Assembly: GCA_026225945.1 (NCBI GenBank)
Contig: JAMJFZ010001815.1
Location: forward strand, 18,683,501 to 18,747,500
Length of the DNA: 64,000 nucleotides
DNA from: Cricetomys ansorgei
Taxonomy: Eukaryota > Chordata > Mammalia > Rodentia > Nesomyidae
Direction: 5' to 3'
Under the pieces are notes generated by a model that did no database searches, was not told the DNA's origin, and worked only from the letters and a program-made list of their open reading frames with translations. A program made the translations under genes and the position numbers. Positions 1-11,772 of the stretch are shown here, piece by piece; positions within the stretch are counted from its first letter, which is position 1; every line of letters starts with the position of its first letter.

Positions 1-1558
1 CCAGGGAAAATGTTGTTTGTAAATTACTGGGTCTCAAGTATTCTGACATAGCAGCACAAACAGTTGAAATGAGCTCCAGCAGTTATCAACCTCACGAGCA
101 AGTGTTATGACTTACTAGTACTGTTGTCATAATTACCCCCACTCTATCATCCCCTGCCTTATTATTTTTGTCTGTCTTGGGGTTTACTCCTGAACCTACC
201 ATATTTGGGACAAATGGGCTGATGCTTTTCAACATCCGATCAGGGCCATCTGCTTACAGCTTTTGCTTCTTTTGGCTTTGTGCCTTCCTCTCTTCAAATC
301 GTTATAAAGAAGCTTTGTCCAAATTGTTGGTCTAAATACGTGACTGGAAATCTCGTGAAAATAGGATTTTCAGGGAGAACAAAACACTTGAGAATTCCTA
401 CTTAAGGAAAACACCTCAGATTTCCCGACTGTCCTCGTATCTTCCAATGAACGAGACATGCCCTTCTGGTTATCTTTCTCTGTCTCCACGTTGCTCGCCT
501 CTCAGAACCCAACATCTGAATATATTCTCGTCTGAGTTCCCACTGTTGATAATTGAAGGTAACCTTCAGACTTGGCTCAAAAAAAAAGTGAGTTCTTTCC
601 GTGGAGCCCAGCATCGGAAGGTGAGAGTGTTCTAGCGAAGGGTAGCATAAACACATGATTTGAGAGTTTCTGTGCCTTTTACTGAACCACCTCCCTCTCT
701 TGGTACTCTCTTCTTCTCTTTCTCTTCCTAGTCTTCTCCTTTGCCTCCCCAGCTCACCTGCTCTTGACAAATATGTAAAGAAGAAATCCTGTGAGTGCAT
801 TAGAGTGGAATACCTTTCTTGACTCTGTCACTGTTTGATTGTGTCATTTGGAGGGGAAAACACTTGGTTTTTCCCATCTGCCAAGTGGGGAATATAAAAG
901 TACCCACTTTCCTGATCCTTCATGAGCTCAGATAAGATTGTTGCCTCTATAATCACACCACTCTGCAATCCTAAAAATATAAGGGTACAGGTACGTGGAG
1001 AATTACCATGAACTATGAAATATGAATCTTTAGAATCGCAACATCCAAGAATATTTGCGTCTGAAGTGGTAGTAAAACTTAATACCAAATAAGTAAGGGT
1101 TCTTTGTGGAGCCGAAGACATCAACCAGAGAGTAGGTAGACAAATGAGTAAAAAGGTGCTACTCCCAGCAGCCCTCCATCATGGCTTAATATACAGTGTC
1201 TGGCCACATCCCCAGGGTGTCCCACTAGGGTCCCAAATGTGAACACTCAGTGAATCTGCTGGTTCCAGAAATCCTGTTTTTATATTTGAGTTTTTGAGAT
1301 TTTTTTTTTCTTTTTCGGTGTTTTGTTTTTTGTTTTGGGGGAGCTTTGTTTGTTTGACATGTATGTGTATTTGCATATGTGCATGTGGTTCGTATGTGTG
1401 TGCACAAAACACTGGGTCTCTCTTTTGCATGTAAGTACAAACATGCACACGTACACACATATACACATTTAATTAATTTAATTTAAGGAGTTAAATCACA
1501 AGAGATGCTGTGAGAAATCTATTTGAGAGCAAATATCAGAACAAAGGAAAGGATCTGT

Positions 1559-1775
1559 ATTTCATTTTTATGCTTATTTAATTTTATGTGTAGTTGTGAG
1601 TGCCTACATGTATGTATGAGCACATGTGTATAACTGGTACCTGCAGAGGTAAGAAGAGGGCATTGGACCCCCTGGAATAGTTGTGAAAACCACCGTATGG
1701 GTGCCTGGAACTAAACCTAGGTCCTCTGGGAGAGCAACAGGTGCTCTTAACCCCTGAGGCATCTTTAGCTCCCGA
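1559..1775 (-). mobile_element. B2/B3-like SINE, antisense
   Basis: The + strand reads like the reverse of a rodent B2/B3 SINE. It has a 'cctgcagaggtaagaagagg' core, then 'ggtcctctgggagagcaaca', then 'ctcttaacccctgaggcat', which corresponds to the tRNA-derived promoter half in reverse. The copy is moderately diverged. Boundaries are approximate. Confidence 0.75.
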
Positions 1776-4700
1776 AAACCTGACCTGTGTTTCTTAAAAA
1801 CAAATACAATACTTTCTCAAATAGTCTCTATCTAAAGAGCCTCATTGATTTTTCCCCCTCTGAGTTATAGTACAATTTTATGTTGTAATTCTAGGCAAAC
1901 TCCCACCCATGAACTCTTTCCTACCTAACCAGGGCTCCCTATAGCTTTGCTTCCAATTGACTTGCCAACGTCTCAGATTAATCCAAATCTGTGTGACTTG
2001 TCTTCTGTAAATCCAGAAGCAGCAAGCTCTTTGCTCTTTCTGTGACCATATATAAGTGAAGCCAAAATGAACAAGCAAGAACTTGGCTTCTCCCATAGAC
2101 ATTATCTTGTAAAAGCAATGATTTATTGAATTCAGACAGTATCTGGCACTGGGAGTGTGTGTGCTGGGGAGGGGGAAGCTTCTCTATACCACAATGGGGG
2201 TTGTGCTGATATGAAGATTGAAATTCTGCCCTCAAGAATTTTTCATCCCAGAAGACTATAGATCAGCTCCTGAGCCACTATATCCGTGTAAATGTGCTTT
2301 ATTAAGTACTGTATATGTGTCATAAGTGGAACATATATGGGAGAAAAAGTCATTTTAACATTAGCTTTTCCAATCATTGTCACCCTTCCTATGTCTGAGA
2401 TCTTAGACCTCTTAATGAAAAATTTAAATATCAAGAGAAAACTAACCACTGTTCTGACTTTCCTACTAGCCACATGAACAGTAGAAATTATTCTTGGAAG
2501 ATAAACCCAAATTACTAGCCAATAAGCTTTATATTTGTTCTTAAAGTGAAGCTAATTTTACTATATTTTGAGGAGTCTTTTTAACACAAATTTCTTCACT
2601 GAAGTTTCTGGTATTTCAAAGGTCATTGCTGAAGTTGCTTGGAAATCCACAAGACTAGGCATAGTTGTGTGTCACTCAAAATATGTATTCGTGAGTCCTA
2701 GAGGTCCTCCTTATACTAATAAGAAATTGAATGGCTAGGATACATTGAGGTAAGTGGCAACAGGATAACTTGGGGATACTCAGTCAGCTGAGTTCAGAGA
2801 CAGGAAAGAGTGCTTTTGAGATGGGAATGCTTTCAAAGCCAGGATCAGTGAGAGAGAAGAAGTTTGAAGAGCCGAGGAGATCTTGATTCAGTGTTTAGGT
2901 TGGACTAAATCTGAATCAAACACTTGGACATCCAGACAGAGTTCATGACAAAAATAATGAGGGGGGGGGCAAAGAAAACTCAGAAAAGAATAGTCCTTTG
3001 AGCTTTGCACACTAGGTGAACTGGCTGAAGTGTAGCTAACCCACTGAGAAAGTATGGTTTTTAGCAGTATATTCATCTTACCTTTCAAACTTCAAGACCG
3101 TTCAGCCCAAGCTGAAATCTGTTATAAGGATAGTAACACATATCTCTAGACTCCACACTATGCGTCTGATATAACTGGTAATAGATATGATAATTCTACT
3201 TTTCGTATCCAGCAAGAATTTAGCCAACGATTTCTTGAATGCTACTAAACTATTGCTGAAGATATGAACTTCCCAAGTTGCAAATAGCTTTAATTTCCTT
3301 TACCATCCAGGCATGGTTCTTTGCAACCTCAGCATCTGTACTCATGCTAAGTTTATAGACCTCTCTAATCAGTACACATCACTACAGTTGATTTCCAGGC
3401 AGGTGTGTCTCTCTGGAGTTCATTAGCAGTTAAAAGCTTCTCTGTAATTGTGGACTCCTCACATTAACTCCAATGCCCTATATCTTCTGGTGCAATCTAA
3501 GTAAAGAACCAGAGCTTAAAAAAAAAAAAAAAGACATTTTAAAATCATGATTCAACTGCAGTCACCGTTGTAGGAAAGATTCTCTCATATTCTTTCTACA
3601 CAAAACTATATTCAGTTTACCTAGAACTCCTGAGTAGCTTACCCTCAGGTGGCATGCTCTCTGTGACTAGACCCTCCTCTTCACTGAGTGAGGCTTATCT
3701 CCCGTCTTCTCCATTAGTTCTTAAATACAAGTCTTTAAAGAAAAAAAAAACTGACCTCTCAAATGCCCTGGAGCTCATGTTGCCAGGAGATCTGTCACCA
3801 TATGTTTTTAACTTCTCCTTTCTCAGAATTGATTGATGCTCTATAGGAGTGGGGACACTTGTTCAACTTGAAACAAGTGGTTCCCGAGTCTTCTCCAGCT
3901 ATGTGTCAAGACAGAAGAGAAAACAGGGAAAAGAGCACACTTCTTGGCGATGTGGCTATAGGAGCACCTTCCAATTCTAAGACCTCAAGGTCTTTATTGT
4001 TTCTCTAACTATACCTCGAGCGACTCTTGGTATGTACATACTTAGAGTTCATCCATGGTTATCATCCTCTACTTCATTTGAAGTTGTTGCTTGTTTGTTT
4101 TGTTTCTTTCCTGAATATTTCAAAATAATCAAGTGAGTCATTTCTACACTGGCTGAAGTCAGTATCCATGTACACTTCCCAGGCTATGCCAGTGTTTGCT
4201 TTCAGACTCAGTGGAGTTCCTCAGCTGTCTGAGCGAGCTTATTTAAAGCAGTACTGCACCAGTAGACTGTCAGCTATAAATCTCTATTACATTAATCTTT
4301 GGATTTATGGTACCTAAAGTACTCCACTGAGTAAAAAGATAGAAGGAAGATGTCATCATAAATGCCCATCATCTGATTAAGTAGTAGAGTTTAACACTTT
4401 AGATCAAACCCGCTTGGAACACTATTTTGTAGATATGACATTTTATGACAGGAACGTGATGATCTTTTGGGTATAAGAGTAATTGCTCCCACTTTTCTAT
4501 TGGCTTGTGGCTCTTTACATTGGGCTGTATTTTTTGCTACTGTTTTAGAGGGAGCAGCCACATTGAGTCACCTACATTTTCCCATTCTAGTCCCAGGGGC
4601 AAGTTTTACAAGATCTGGATTTTAGATACAGAACATGATCTGTGTTTGTGGAATGCAGCTGTATTCAATGGACAGGTAGCCATCAGTAAAGTGTCATATC

Positions 4701-5279
4701 CAATTCTCTCTTAAACTTCCAAGTCACCATCCTGTTCTTTTTGCTATTCTGTTGACACCACCCCTTTTCCTCTACTGCTTGTTTTTTCCTACATTTCAGA
4801 GTTGCTCTAAGGCCCTTCCCCTCATAGACATGCATACCTTGTATAGTTTGGCTGCTTTGTTCTCCCAGCGTGCAATAGGATGCATTTTGAGTACAACTGC
4901 ATTTTAAAATGTTCAAGTATACTCTTTTATATCACAGGACTGAGAGAATGCATGACAGTAGATGTGAGGTGCAAGAAACAAACAATCCTCAAAGAACTAA
5001 TGATACACAAATAAACAAATGGAAGTTTCTCTTAAGTAAAAAATTGGGTTACATCTAAAAGTGAAGTGTGTATACCCTTCTATCCTGCACCAAGCACAGT
5101 GCTGGCTTGTGAAAAGTACTAACTACAAGTTTGGTTGTACGGTGAGTTAACCATGAAGAGTCATCATCTTGTGTTCTCCATGGAAACACTTAGTAAAAGC
5201 TATGATGAAGTTACGACAAAGGTGATTTTTGGTGGAGATTCAGCCTCTGCATTCGTTAGAGCTATTGCAGTTTTAAGGC

Positions 5280-5632
5280 AGTAAGACAAGAAAAATAATG
5301 GATATGAATAATAAAGGAAGAAGCATTTGTACATGATATGATCTAAAAGACCCTAAAGACTTTGGAAGATTCTTGAAATTGATAATCACATTTCCTCAAA
5401 GCAGCAGGATACGAAGTCAACATACAAAACCAGTCACTTGTTCATATACCAATATATTGACGGGAAAAATAACAACAGAAAAACAGGCGCACACAGTCAC
5501 AGTAGCCTCAGGGAAAATAAAATGCCTAAGAATAAATGTAATCAAGAAAGTAAAAAAGTTCTACAATTAAAGTTTTGAATTGTCAAAGAAAACAACTGAA
5601 GAAGACAGTGTCTAGAAGATGGAGAGACCTGT
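5280..5632 (+). mobile_element. Old L1 ORF2 fragment, first piece
   Basis: The + strand has the feel of L1 ORF2 near the end of the reverse transcriptase region: a broken frame with a YTN motif, then a 'IKCLRINVIKKVKKFYN' stretch like the usual IKYLGI..KEVKDLY block. Stop codons and frameshifts show that it is dead. The element resumes near 6,818 after an intervening insertion. Confidence 0.75.
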
Positions 5633-6225
5633 GCTCTAGTTTCCAGGCATCTCCAATGCTGGGGGCTCCCTGGCAACTGAGGTTGCTCCTTCACCAGTAG
5701 CCTCCTGGCCTCTCTCTTCAGGCACTCTGACCCTGCCACATGGTGCCAAGCCTCAGCCTCTCTTCATTATCCCTCTGACCATGCAGCTTTCACACTGTCA
5801 AAGCCAGTGCCACGTGGACAGCTTACACATTACCAAGTTAGGCTGCCAGCGTGAAAATGGAGCTTTAGCTCCCCTGGACCACAGCTTGTATGCTGAACCT
5901 GATGAAATACTTCCCAGAAGGTTTTGCCTTACTGATGCTGGTCTCTTATTAATCTCTAATTGATCTAATTAATTAATCTAATTAATTTTTCGGCTCCAGA
6001 TAACAGCATCATGTCTCACTAAAGCAAAGTTCTTAATCCACAGAGTCTTAATCTAAACTATCACTCTTTGAGGGACTCTCAAAGTTCCTTCTGAAATTTA
6101 CAAAGCCAAGCAGGCCTCCGCTGCCTCAACTTCTCTCAGCATTATCTTCTAAGCTCCCACAGTAACTAAGCCCTGATCACTCACTGACTTCTCTAGCCCA
6201 AAGTTCCAAATGTCACCACAATCCA
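5632..6225. repeat. Dispersed-repeat-like insert inside the old L1, family not named
   Basis: This block separates two pieces of the same old L1 and so was inserted later. It is C/T-rich and contains phrases I associate with a common rodent dispersed repeat ('caggcactctgaccctgcc', 'cttcccagaaggttttgcc', 'atgctggtctcttattaat'). I cannot name the family safely. A run of TAATTAAT near 5,955-5,985 is AT-rich. There is no coding potential beyond short chance frames. Confidence 0.45.
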
Positions 6226-6389
6226 AAAGGAAAAAAAAGAAAAGAAGAGAAGAAGAAACAGGAGAAGGAGGAAGAAGAGAAGGAGGAGGAAGAGAAGAGG
6301 AGGAGGAAGGGCGAGGAGGAGGAAGGGCGAGGAGGAGGAAGAGGAGGAGAGGAAGAGGAAGGAGGAGAAGGAGAAGGAACAAAAAAAAA
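6225..6389. repeat. Polypurine (GGA/GAA)n tract
   Basis: About 165 nt of almost pure A/G on the + strand, with single C interruptions at 6,259, 6,312, 6,328 and 6,380. It is built from GAA, GGA and GAGGA units. Chance open frames here encode only Glu/Arg/Lys or Ser/Leu/Phe runs and are not genes. Such mirror-like purine tracts can adopt triplex (H-DNA) structure. Confidence 0.95.
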
Positions 6390-6446
6390 TCATGGACAGG
6401 TCTGTTGTACCAAACTTCACATTCCTAATAGCAATTTCCATCTTAG

Positions 6447-6815
6447 CTTGATTTCTGTTGCTGTGATAAACACCAGGGCCAAAATCAACTTGCCAGAATG
6501 AGCTTATTTGTCTTAAGGTCACAATCCATCATCAAGGGAAGTCAAAACAGGAACCAAGAGGAACTAAAACAAAGACAATGGAGAACTGCTTAATGACTTG
6601 CTGTCCCTGTCATGGTCAGCTAACTTTCTCACACAACCCAGGCCTACCTGCCTAACTTTGCCATTACTTACAGTGATCGAATTCCCCCTTCGTCGATTAA
6701 CAGTTAAGAAATACCCTATAGACATGTCCACATGCCAGTCTGATGGAGGTGAATCCTCAGGGGAGGGTCCCTCTTCCTAGATGTGTCAAATTGACAACTA
6801 ACAATCAGCCATCAT
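6447..6815 (-). mobile_element. Rodent MaLR-like (MT/ORR1 type) LTR, antisense
   Basis: The + strand starts with 'tgctgtgataaacacca', continues with 'gaagtcaaaacaggaacc', and ends with 'tgtcaaattgacaactaa'. This is the reverse of a familiar rodent LTR that begins with a 'gtcaacttgaca' motif and ends in a 'ggtgttttatcacag' motif. It is diverged. The family name is from memory. It sits next to the polypurine tract within the insert that interrupts the old L1. Confidence 0.6.
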
Positions 6816-6817
6816 GA

Positions 6818-7085
6818 CCCCTCATACTCGTGGACTGACAGAACTAACACTGTGAAAATGATTGTATTACCAAAAATAATCTATACAATGAATGAAATTC
6901 CTATTAAAATTTCAGTGACATTCTCCATAGAAATAGAAATGGAGACGGTTCAAAAATTCATACGGAGCCACAAAAGTCACCAGATAGCCAAAATAATCCT
7001 AAGAAGAAAACACGCAGCTGGAGGCATCACAATGTCTGACTTTGTGTTACATATACTCCAGAGCCATAGCTAGAAAATCAACATG
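6818..7085 (+). mobile_element. Old L1 ORF2 fragment, second piece
   Basis: The element resumes with a frame reading 'MIVLPKIIYTMNEIPIKI', the conserved ORF2 block usually seen as K(M)xxLPKxIYxxNxIPIKI, followed by an IQKFI-like segment and 'AGGI'. It ends at the 12-bp target-site duplication 7,074-7,085, where a younger L1 copy is inserted. Confidence 0.88.
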
Positions 7086-7758
7086 ATTTGGTGTTTACTT
7101 TTCTACCCTGATAGTATACAGAGTACTTTCGAATGCGATGAATACTAGTCAGTAGGGGCAAAGGCTCTAGGTAGACACCAGATTAACTTCTCCACATTCA
7201 GTGGGTTATGTAAGTGTTGTCTTCAACAACAGGGACTTAACACCAATTTGTGGAGAGCAACCTATAGCCTTGGAAATAGCCTGAGTTCTCTAATGGAGTC
7301 TCACCAGGTATACAAAATAATCTAAGGGAAGGTGCCCTGCCCAGCAATAGATGGACAATATAAAATGAATTCAGTAGCATTTTTTTAGAGATTTTTTTTG
7401 GTCTGACATTGCTTTGAGTTTTTTGTTTTGTTTTGGCTTGTTTTTTGGTTTTTTTTTTTTTTCTTATTGGAATTTTGCTTGTATACTGCAATTTCTGTCC
7501 GGGGTTTTCATGAGTTTTGTTTGTATGTGTGCATGTGTTTCTGCTACTTTTTCTTTGTTGTGTTGTTGTTGTCTGTTTGGTTGATTAGTTGGTTTTGTTC
7601 TAGTTTTGTTTATTTTTTGCCTGTTTGTTTTCTAATGAAAGAAAGAAGCCACGTATCTGGAACTGTGGGATGTGGAGAGCATTTGGGAGACATGAGATGG
7701 GAACCATGATCACAATAAATTGTATGAAAATAAAATTTATTTGCAATAAAAAATAAAT
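7086..7758 (+). mobile_element. 5'-truncated younger L1, 3' UTR only, nested in older L1
   Basis: This holds the typical muroid L1 3' UTR. An 'acagggacttaacaccaatt' stretch is followed by 'gcaacctatagccttgg' and 'tggagtctcaccaggta', then a T/TTTG-rich tract (7,386-7,640), and an A-rich tail with AATAAA-like motifs. The exact 12-mer aaaatcaacatg occurs at 7,074-7,085 and again at 7,759-7,770, which is a target-site duplication. Removing the insert restores a continuous old L1 reading 'aaaatcaacatggtact'. Confidence 0.9.
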
Positions 7759-8800
7759 AAAATCAACATGGTACTAACGAAAGAAGAAGCAGACATATAA
7801 ACCCATGAGATGGATAGCTATGACCATCTTATTTTGGGCACATATGACAAAAAATTACATTAGAGGAATGACAGTCACTTCAACAATTCGTGCTGGAGAA
7901 ACTGGATATCCATGTATAGAGGAATGAAACTGGAGGTGTCTCTGTCTCTCTCACAACCTATAAAAAAATCCTAATATATCTACTTCCAAATGGATCAAAG
8001 ACATTAATATAAGATCCAAAACTCTGGAATAGTTATGGAGAAAAGATAGTGAGATAATAGACCTCTCAGGAAGTAGGACCAACAGTGGGAATGTACAAAA
8101 TCTAAAAGCTTCTGTACATCAAAGAAACAGTGAATAGGGTGAAACAACATCCTATAGAATGGAGAAAAAAGCTCAGCAGACTAAACACCAAAGAACCAAA
8201 CAACCCAGTCAATAAGTGGGCTACTAAAATGAGCAATCAGTTCCCAAAAGATGAAGCACAAATTGCCAGTGAGTATATGTTTAATATCCTTGCTCATCAA
8301 GGAAATGATAATTGAAACTACATTGTGATTCTACCTTATCCCAATTAGAATGGCTACAAATAAGAACATAAAGTGACAACAAATACTAGATATGAAAGAA
8401 AGAATTCCTATACATTACTGTGGAAATTAATGTAGAGGTTCCTCAAGACGTAAAAATGTATCTACCTTATAACCCAGCTGTACCACGTACGGGAACAGAC
8501 CCAAAGAATGTTGGGTTAACATGTCACAGTGAGGCTTTTACATATCATGTTTGTTACAGCAGTGTTTACAACAGCCAAGTTGTGGAATCTTTCTTTGTGC
8601 CCATCAGTAGATAAAGAAGGAAAGTAGGTTTACACAAGGGAGTTTTATTCAGCCACGAAGAAAGAAATTGGCTTAACATAGTGGAAAATGGATGCAAATT
8701 GAAATTGTCATTTTAAGCAAAATAAGTCAGAATCAGAAAAACAAATATCACATGATTTCTCTCATTTTTGGATCCTAGATTTTATATAGTTCTTAAATAC

Positions 8801-8831
<31 letters not shown>

Positions 8832-9005
8832 TACAGGATGAGACCAGGAGGTAAACTGAGATAAGACCAGCAGGAGGAGATACAATGAGGGACAGGAAGT
8901 GTAGTAGGGGGTGAATATGGTCAAAGTGCATGATGTACTTGAAAGAAGCTGTCCTTATGAAACAAACACTATGTACAGTGAATATACATTAATTAAAACA
9001 GGGGG
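7759..9005 (+). mobile_element. Old L1, ORF2 end and 3' region
   Basis: The old element continues with decayed ORF2 C-terminal sequence: 'atggatcaaagacattaat', 'aagcttctgtacatcaaag', 'ccagctgtaccac' and 'ttttattcagccacgaag' blocks. It then has an L1 3' region of the 'cacatgatttctctcattttt' type, interrupted by the CG/CA microsatellite at 8,799. The sequence is full of stops. The 3' boundary near 9,005 is approximate. Confidence 0.82.
8799..8832. repeat. (CG)n(CA)n alternating purine-pyrimidine tract
   Basis: An unbroken alternating tract: a GCGTGCGCGCGCGC segment runs directly into (AC)n. CpG-rich alternating DNA followed by CA is the best sequence type for Z-DNA. It lies inside the 3' region of the old L1. 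Confidence 0.9.
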
Positions 9006-9104
9006 GAAAAAGATAAAGTAGGTCAAAGGTGACTTTGACTCAATCTTGTTAAATATTAGCCCTCCCGGACAACAGTGATTTGAGCTTGGGCCAATTAAAA
9101 ATTC

Positions 9105-9240
9105 AAACTTTCAGTTTCTTTGTCTTTGAACCATAAACAGTGACGGTTACATTCATTGTGGTGCCATTGCAAGTACTTAATGAGTTAATCTATATAGAAC
9201 TCTGCTGTAATAAATGGCACACAATCAGTGCTATATTAGC
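9105..9240 (+). mobile_element. MIR-like ancient SINE fragment
   Basis: 'tcagtttctttgtctttgaa' is followed by 'taatgagttaat' and then 'taaatggcacacaatcagtg'. This resembles the MIR order of cctcagtttcctcatctgt, ggattaaatgagttaa and the 3' tail. It is highly diverged, so the call is tentative. Confidence 0.5.
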
Positions 9241-10798
9241 TCGGGTGACTGACTGATTCTTAGGGTCTGTTCAAGAAGCAGCGTTTTTAACTGTTCTACT
9301 ATATTTAGAAGGCGTCATATTTAATGGCCACACTTTTCACTAGAAAGAAGGCATCTGAAACAATTAATTCACCTCCTCACAGTTATTGCACATAAAGGGT
9401 CTTATCATGAACACACACTGAGAACTTGACACCTAGACTCCTCACTGTTGATGCTGTTTCCTATGGTGTCCGAAAGTCCTCCTTGCATCATACATATTTT
9501 CAAAAAGATCAATATGCATGGTATAACTTGTCTCCTGGGTTTCAAGAATAAAGTTATTGACCTGCATGTTCTTGGCTAGAAACTCTACAACCACCCTCAA
9601 TCCAATGGTTGCTCTCTCAATTATTTCATCTAATGGGCCTAGAATATTTTACGCAAAGCTGGACGCTGGAAAATATATAATGTCAGGAGAATTCTCTTCT
9701 GACATTAGCTCTTTTTATGTTTCAGCAAGGTGACAGCGTCATTTTTCTTCCTCATCACAGTCATCTCCATCACTTTGGGGTCCCATTATTTTCTCAAGAA
9801 TTGCACCAACTTGCTCCCAGGCATTTATCGCTCATCCTCACGTCCTTTGTGTTTACTGGCACAATGCCAAGATTTCATGTTAAAATAATCTTCAGTAACA
9901 AACCATTCTCAGGAAACACCTGGCATAAATGTTAGCCTGAGTTAAAATCATCCACACTCCTAAGATGTTACATGAATCACAGCGGAGCTAACAATTATTC
10001 CTTAAATTTTTCTCTTCACATTTCAAACCTTAAGTTCTCTTTTTCAAAATAATTTCTGTGCAAAGGGGCTCTTTAATGTGTTCAAATAATCTAATTATCT
10101 TCTTAGGTAACATCTAATTGTCCTTTTAGTAACTCTGCCTATCTAGTATTTTCTCCTCTCCTAGATTTTTGAGGTCTTGATGAGGTATATACAATCTCCT
10201 CTCTGAGGTATCTCAGTCTAAATTGGCTTAAGCACCTTCATAAAATAATGCTAAACTTGGTGTTTCTTATGGTCCACTCCCAAAAACATGTAACCCTCTA
10301 TAATCTTAGGGAATTCTTCTCTCCCTCCCTTCCTGGAAGCCCTAGAGGGGGACAGCTGTCTTAACTTCTTTTCTATCCAGCCCAAGCTGAGCATAATGCT
10401 AAGCAAATAGTCCCAGCACAATAAAAACTCTCAGTATTAAACCGTCTTAAAAATGAGATTGCCATAGAACGTGTCTTTTTTCTGGTCTAAGATCCACGTG
10501 CATCCCATTCATAAGAGTGAAACAATAACAAATATATTTCTCCATATTTTGTAAGTTAATAATATGTGGTGGCATGCATTTCTAGAATACACTCATTACA
10601 TCCTGTAAAAAGCACAGAAAATAACAAAGTTACAATGTCCTCCCTAGAATAGTTTTGTGGGTGGAATTCCTTTTAGTAAAGAGGTTGGTGACAGTTGAGC
10701 TTCTTACAAACATTTTCTCTTGCCATTTAAGACTGTACTTTGGATTCAAGTAATACTTAACCTAGAAAAACCAAAGCTTTAGGGATCTGATTATATGT

Positions 10799-10868
<70 letters not shown>
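10799..10868. repeat. (TA)n microsatellite just upstream of an exon
   Basis: About 70 nt of pure TA/AT dinucleotide with no interruption, ending 112 nt before the acceptor of the first visible exon. A tract this long and pure is prone to cruciform extrusion and length change. Confidence 0.97.
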
Positions 10869-10870
<2 letters not shown>

Positions 10871-10980
10871 GTGAAATACTTTATTCATTAGTATATTTGA
10901 CAAAACAGACTCTGGTTGTATTATTTAAAGTTCAACGCATTGCTTTGAAAAATGTATTTGTCTTTTTTTCCCCTATTCAG

Positions 10981-11034
10981 GGACCTCCTGGATTACAAGG
11001 ACTTCAGCAGACTTTTGGAGGATATTTCAACAAG
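10981..11034 (+). CDS. Col19a1: Col19a1 window exon 1 (54 nt): end of a helix and start of NC5
   Basis: The acceptor is a strong pyrimidine tract ending ttcag; the donor is GTATGG. The 18 codons read GPPGLQGLQ QTFGGYFNK. Three Gly-X-Y triplets end the preceding collagenous domain (COL5 by the usual XIX numbering, from memory), and QTFGGYFNK begins the short non-helical NC5 break, continued in exon 2. The exon is in frame 0 at both ends. The upstream exon is outside the window. Confidence 0.93.
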
Positions 11035-11772
11035 GTATGGCATCTTTATTACCACACCTTGTGTGCATAGAGATTTTGTGTGGTTATATTTTTATGAAAA
11101 AAAGCATTATTAATTCCTACTGTCTCAGACCTTGAGTCAAGATCACATATGCTCAAAACATCTTTCCATACTCAACAGTATGTTTCCAAATTTAAATTTA
11201 AAAAATCTCCTAGCTATAAACCACGGATTTAATTTTATAAATTTAAAAGTGGTAGTTTAATGTAAGACAGAAAGAAAGTATTTATTACCCTGAAGCTCTG
11301 GGTCACACCACCACTGATGGGTTTCTCAAAACCAGTAGATGCTGTACGTGATCTCAAGCACATGTTCACACCCCACAGCTCAAGAGCCAGATTCTCTCCA
11401 GGGATGGATAGGAACAGCTTGTAACTTCCTTAGTACATTTTCCACTGAAGTTTGGTTAAAAAATACTGCCATGGAAGTATCTGAGTGACAAGCCTAGCTC
11501 CTGATTATACCTAAGAATGTGGGACTCAAAGGACTCAAAGACAGGGACAGATGCATGAATGAGTTCCTCTTTCAGTGACAACACATGGGGAAACTGATTC
11601 ATTTTCCCAGATGGCAGCAGTCAGTACCTACCAACTCACCAATGGTACCTTGCGCCACAGAAACGTTATAGGCAGGACCCTTGCATTTGTTTCCTATAAA
11701 TTTCTCTAATTGATATTGTATCTTTGTTCACACATTCTAAAACCCTGTATCCCAAACCATGTCTCTTTTTTT

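Larger units (their letters stand above)
1..10980 (+). other. Col19a1: Intron upstream of the first visible exon (partial)
   Basis: I found no Gly-X-Y stretch between splice signals here. The stretch 1-5,280 is mostly unassigned non-coding sequence, apart from a B2/B3-like SINE at about 1,559 and a 14-A run near 3,520. From 5,280 to 9,000 there is an old sense L1 split by later insertions. A MIR-like fragment lies near 9,105. The stretch 9,240-10,780 shows nothing I recognise. The intron ends with a long (TA)n tract followed by a clear pyrimidine tract and CAG acceptor. Confidence 0.8.

Noticed and set aside
1179..1468. Possible inverted repeat built from TGTATGTG and CACACGTACACA stretches
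   Set aside because: Pairing is imperfect and comes from low-complexity TG/CA sequence, so it gives no clear hairpin.
6149..6522. Leu/Ser/Phe-rich and Arg/Glu-rich open frames on both strands
   Set aside because: Produced by the polypurine tract, which lacks stop codons by composition.
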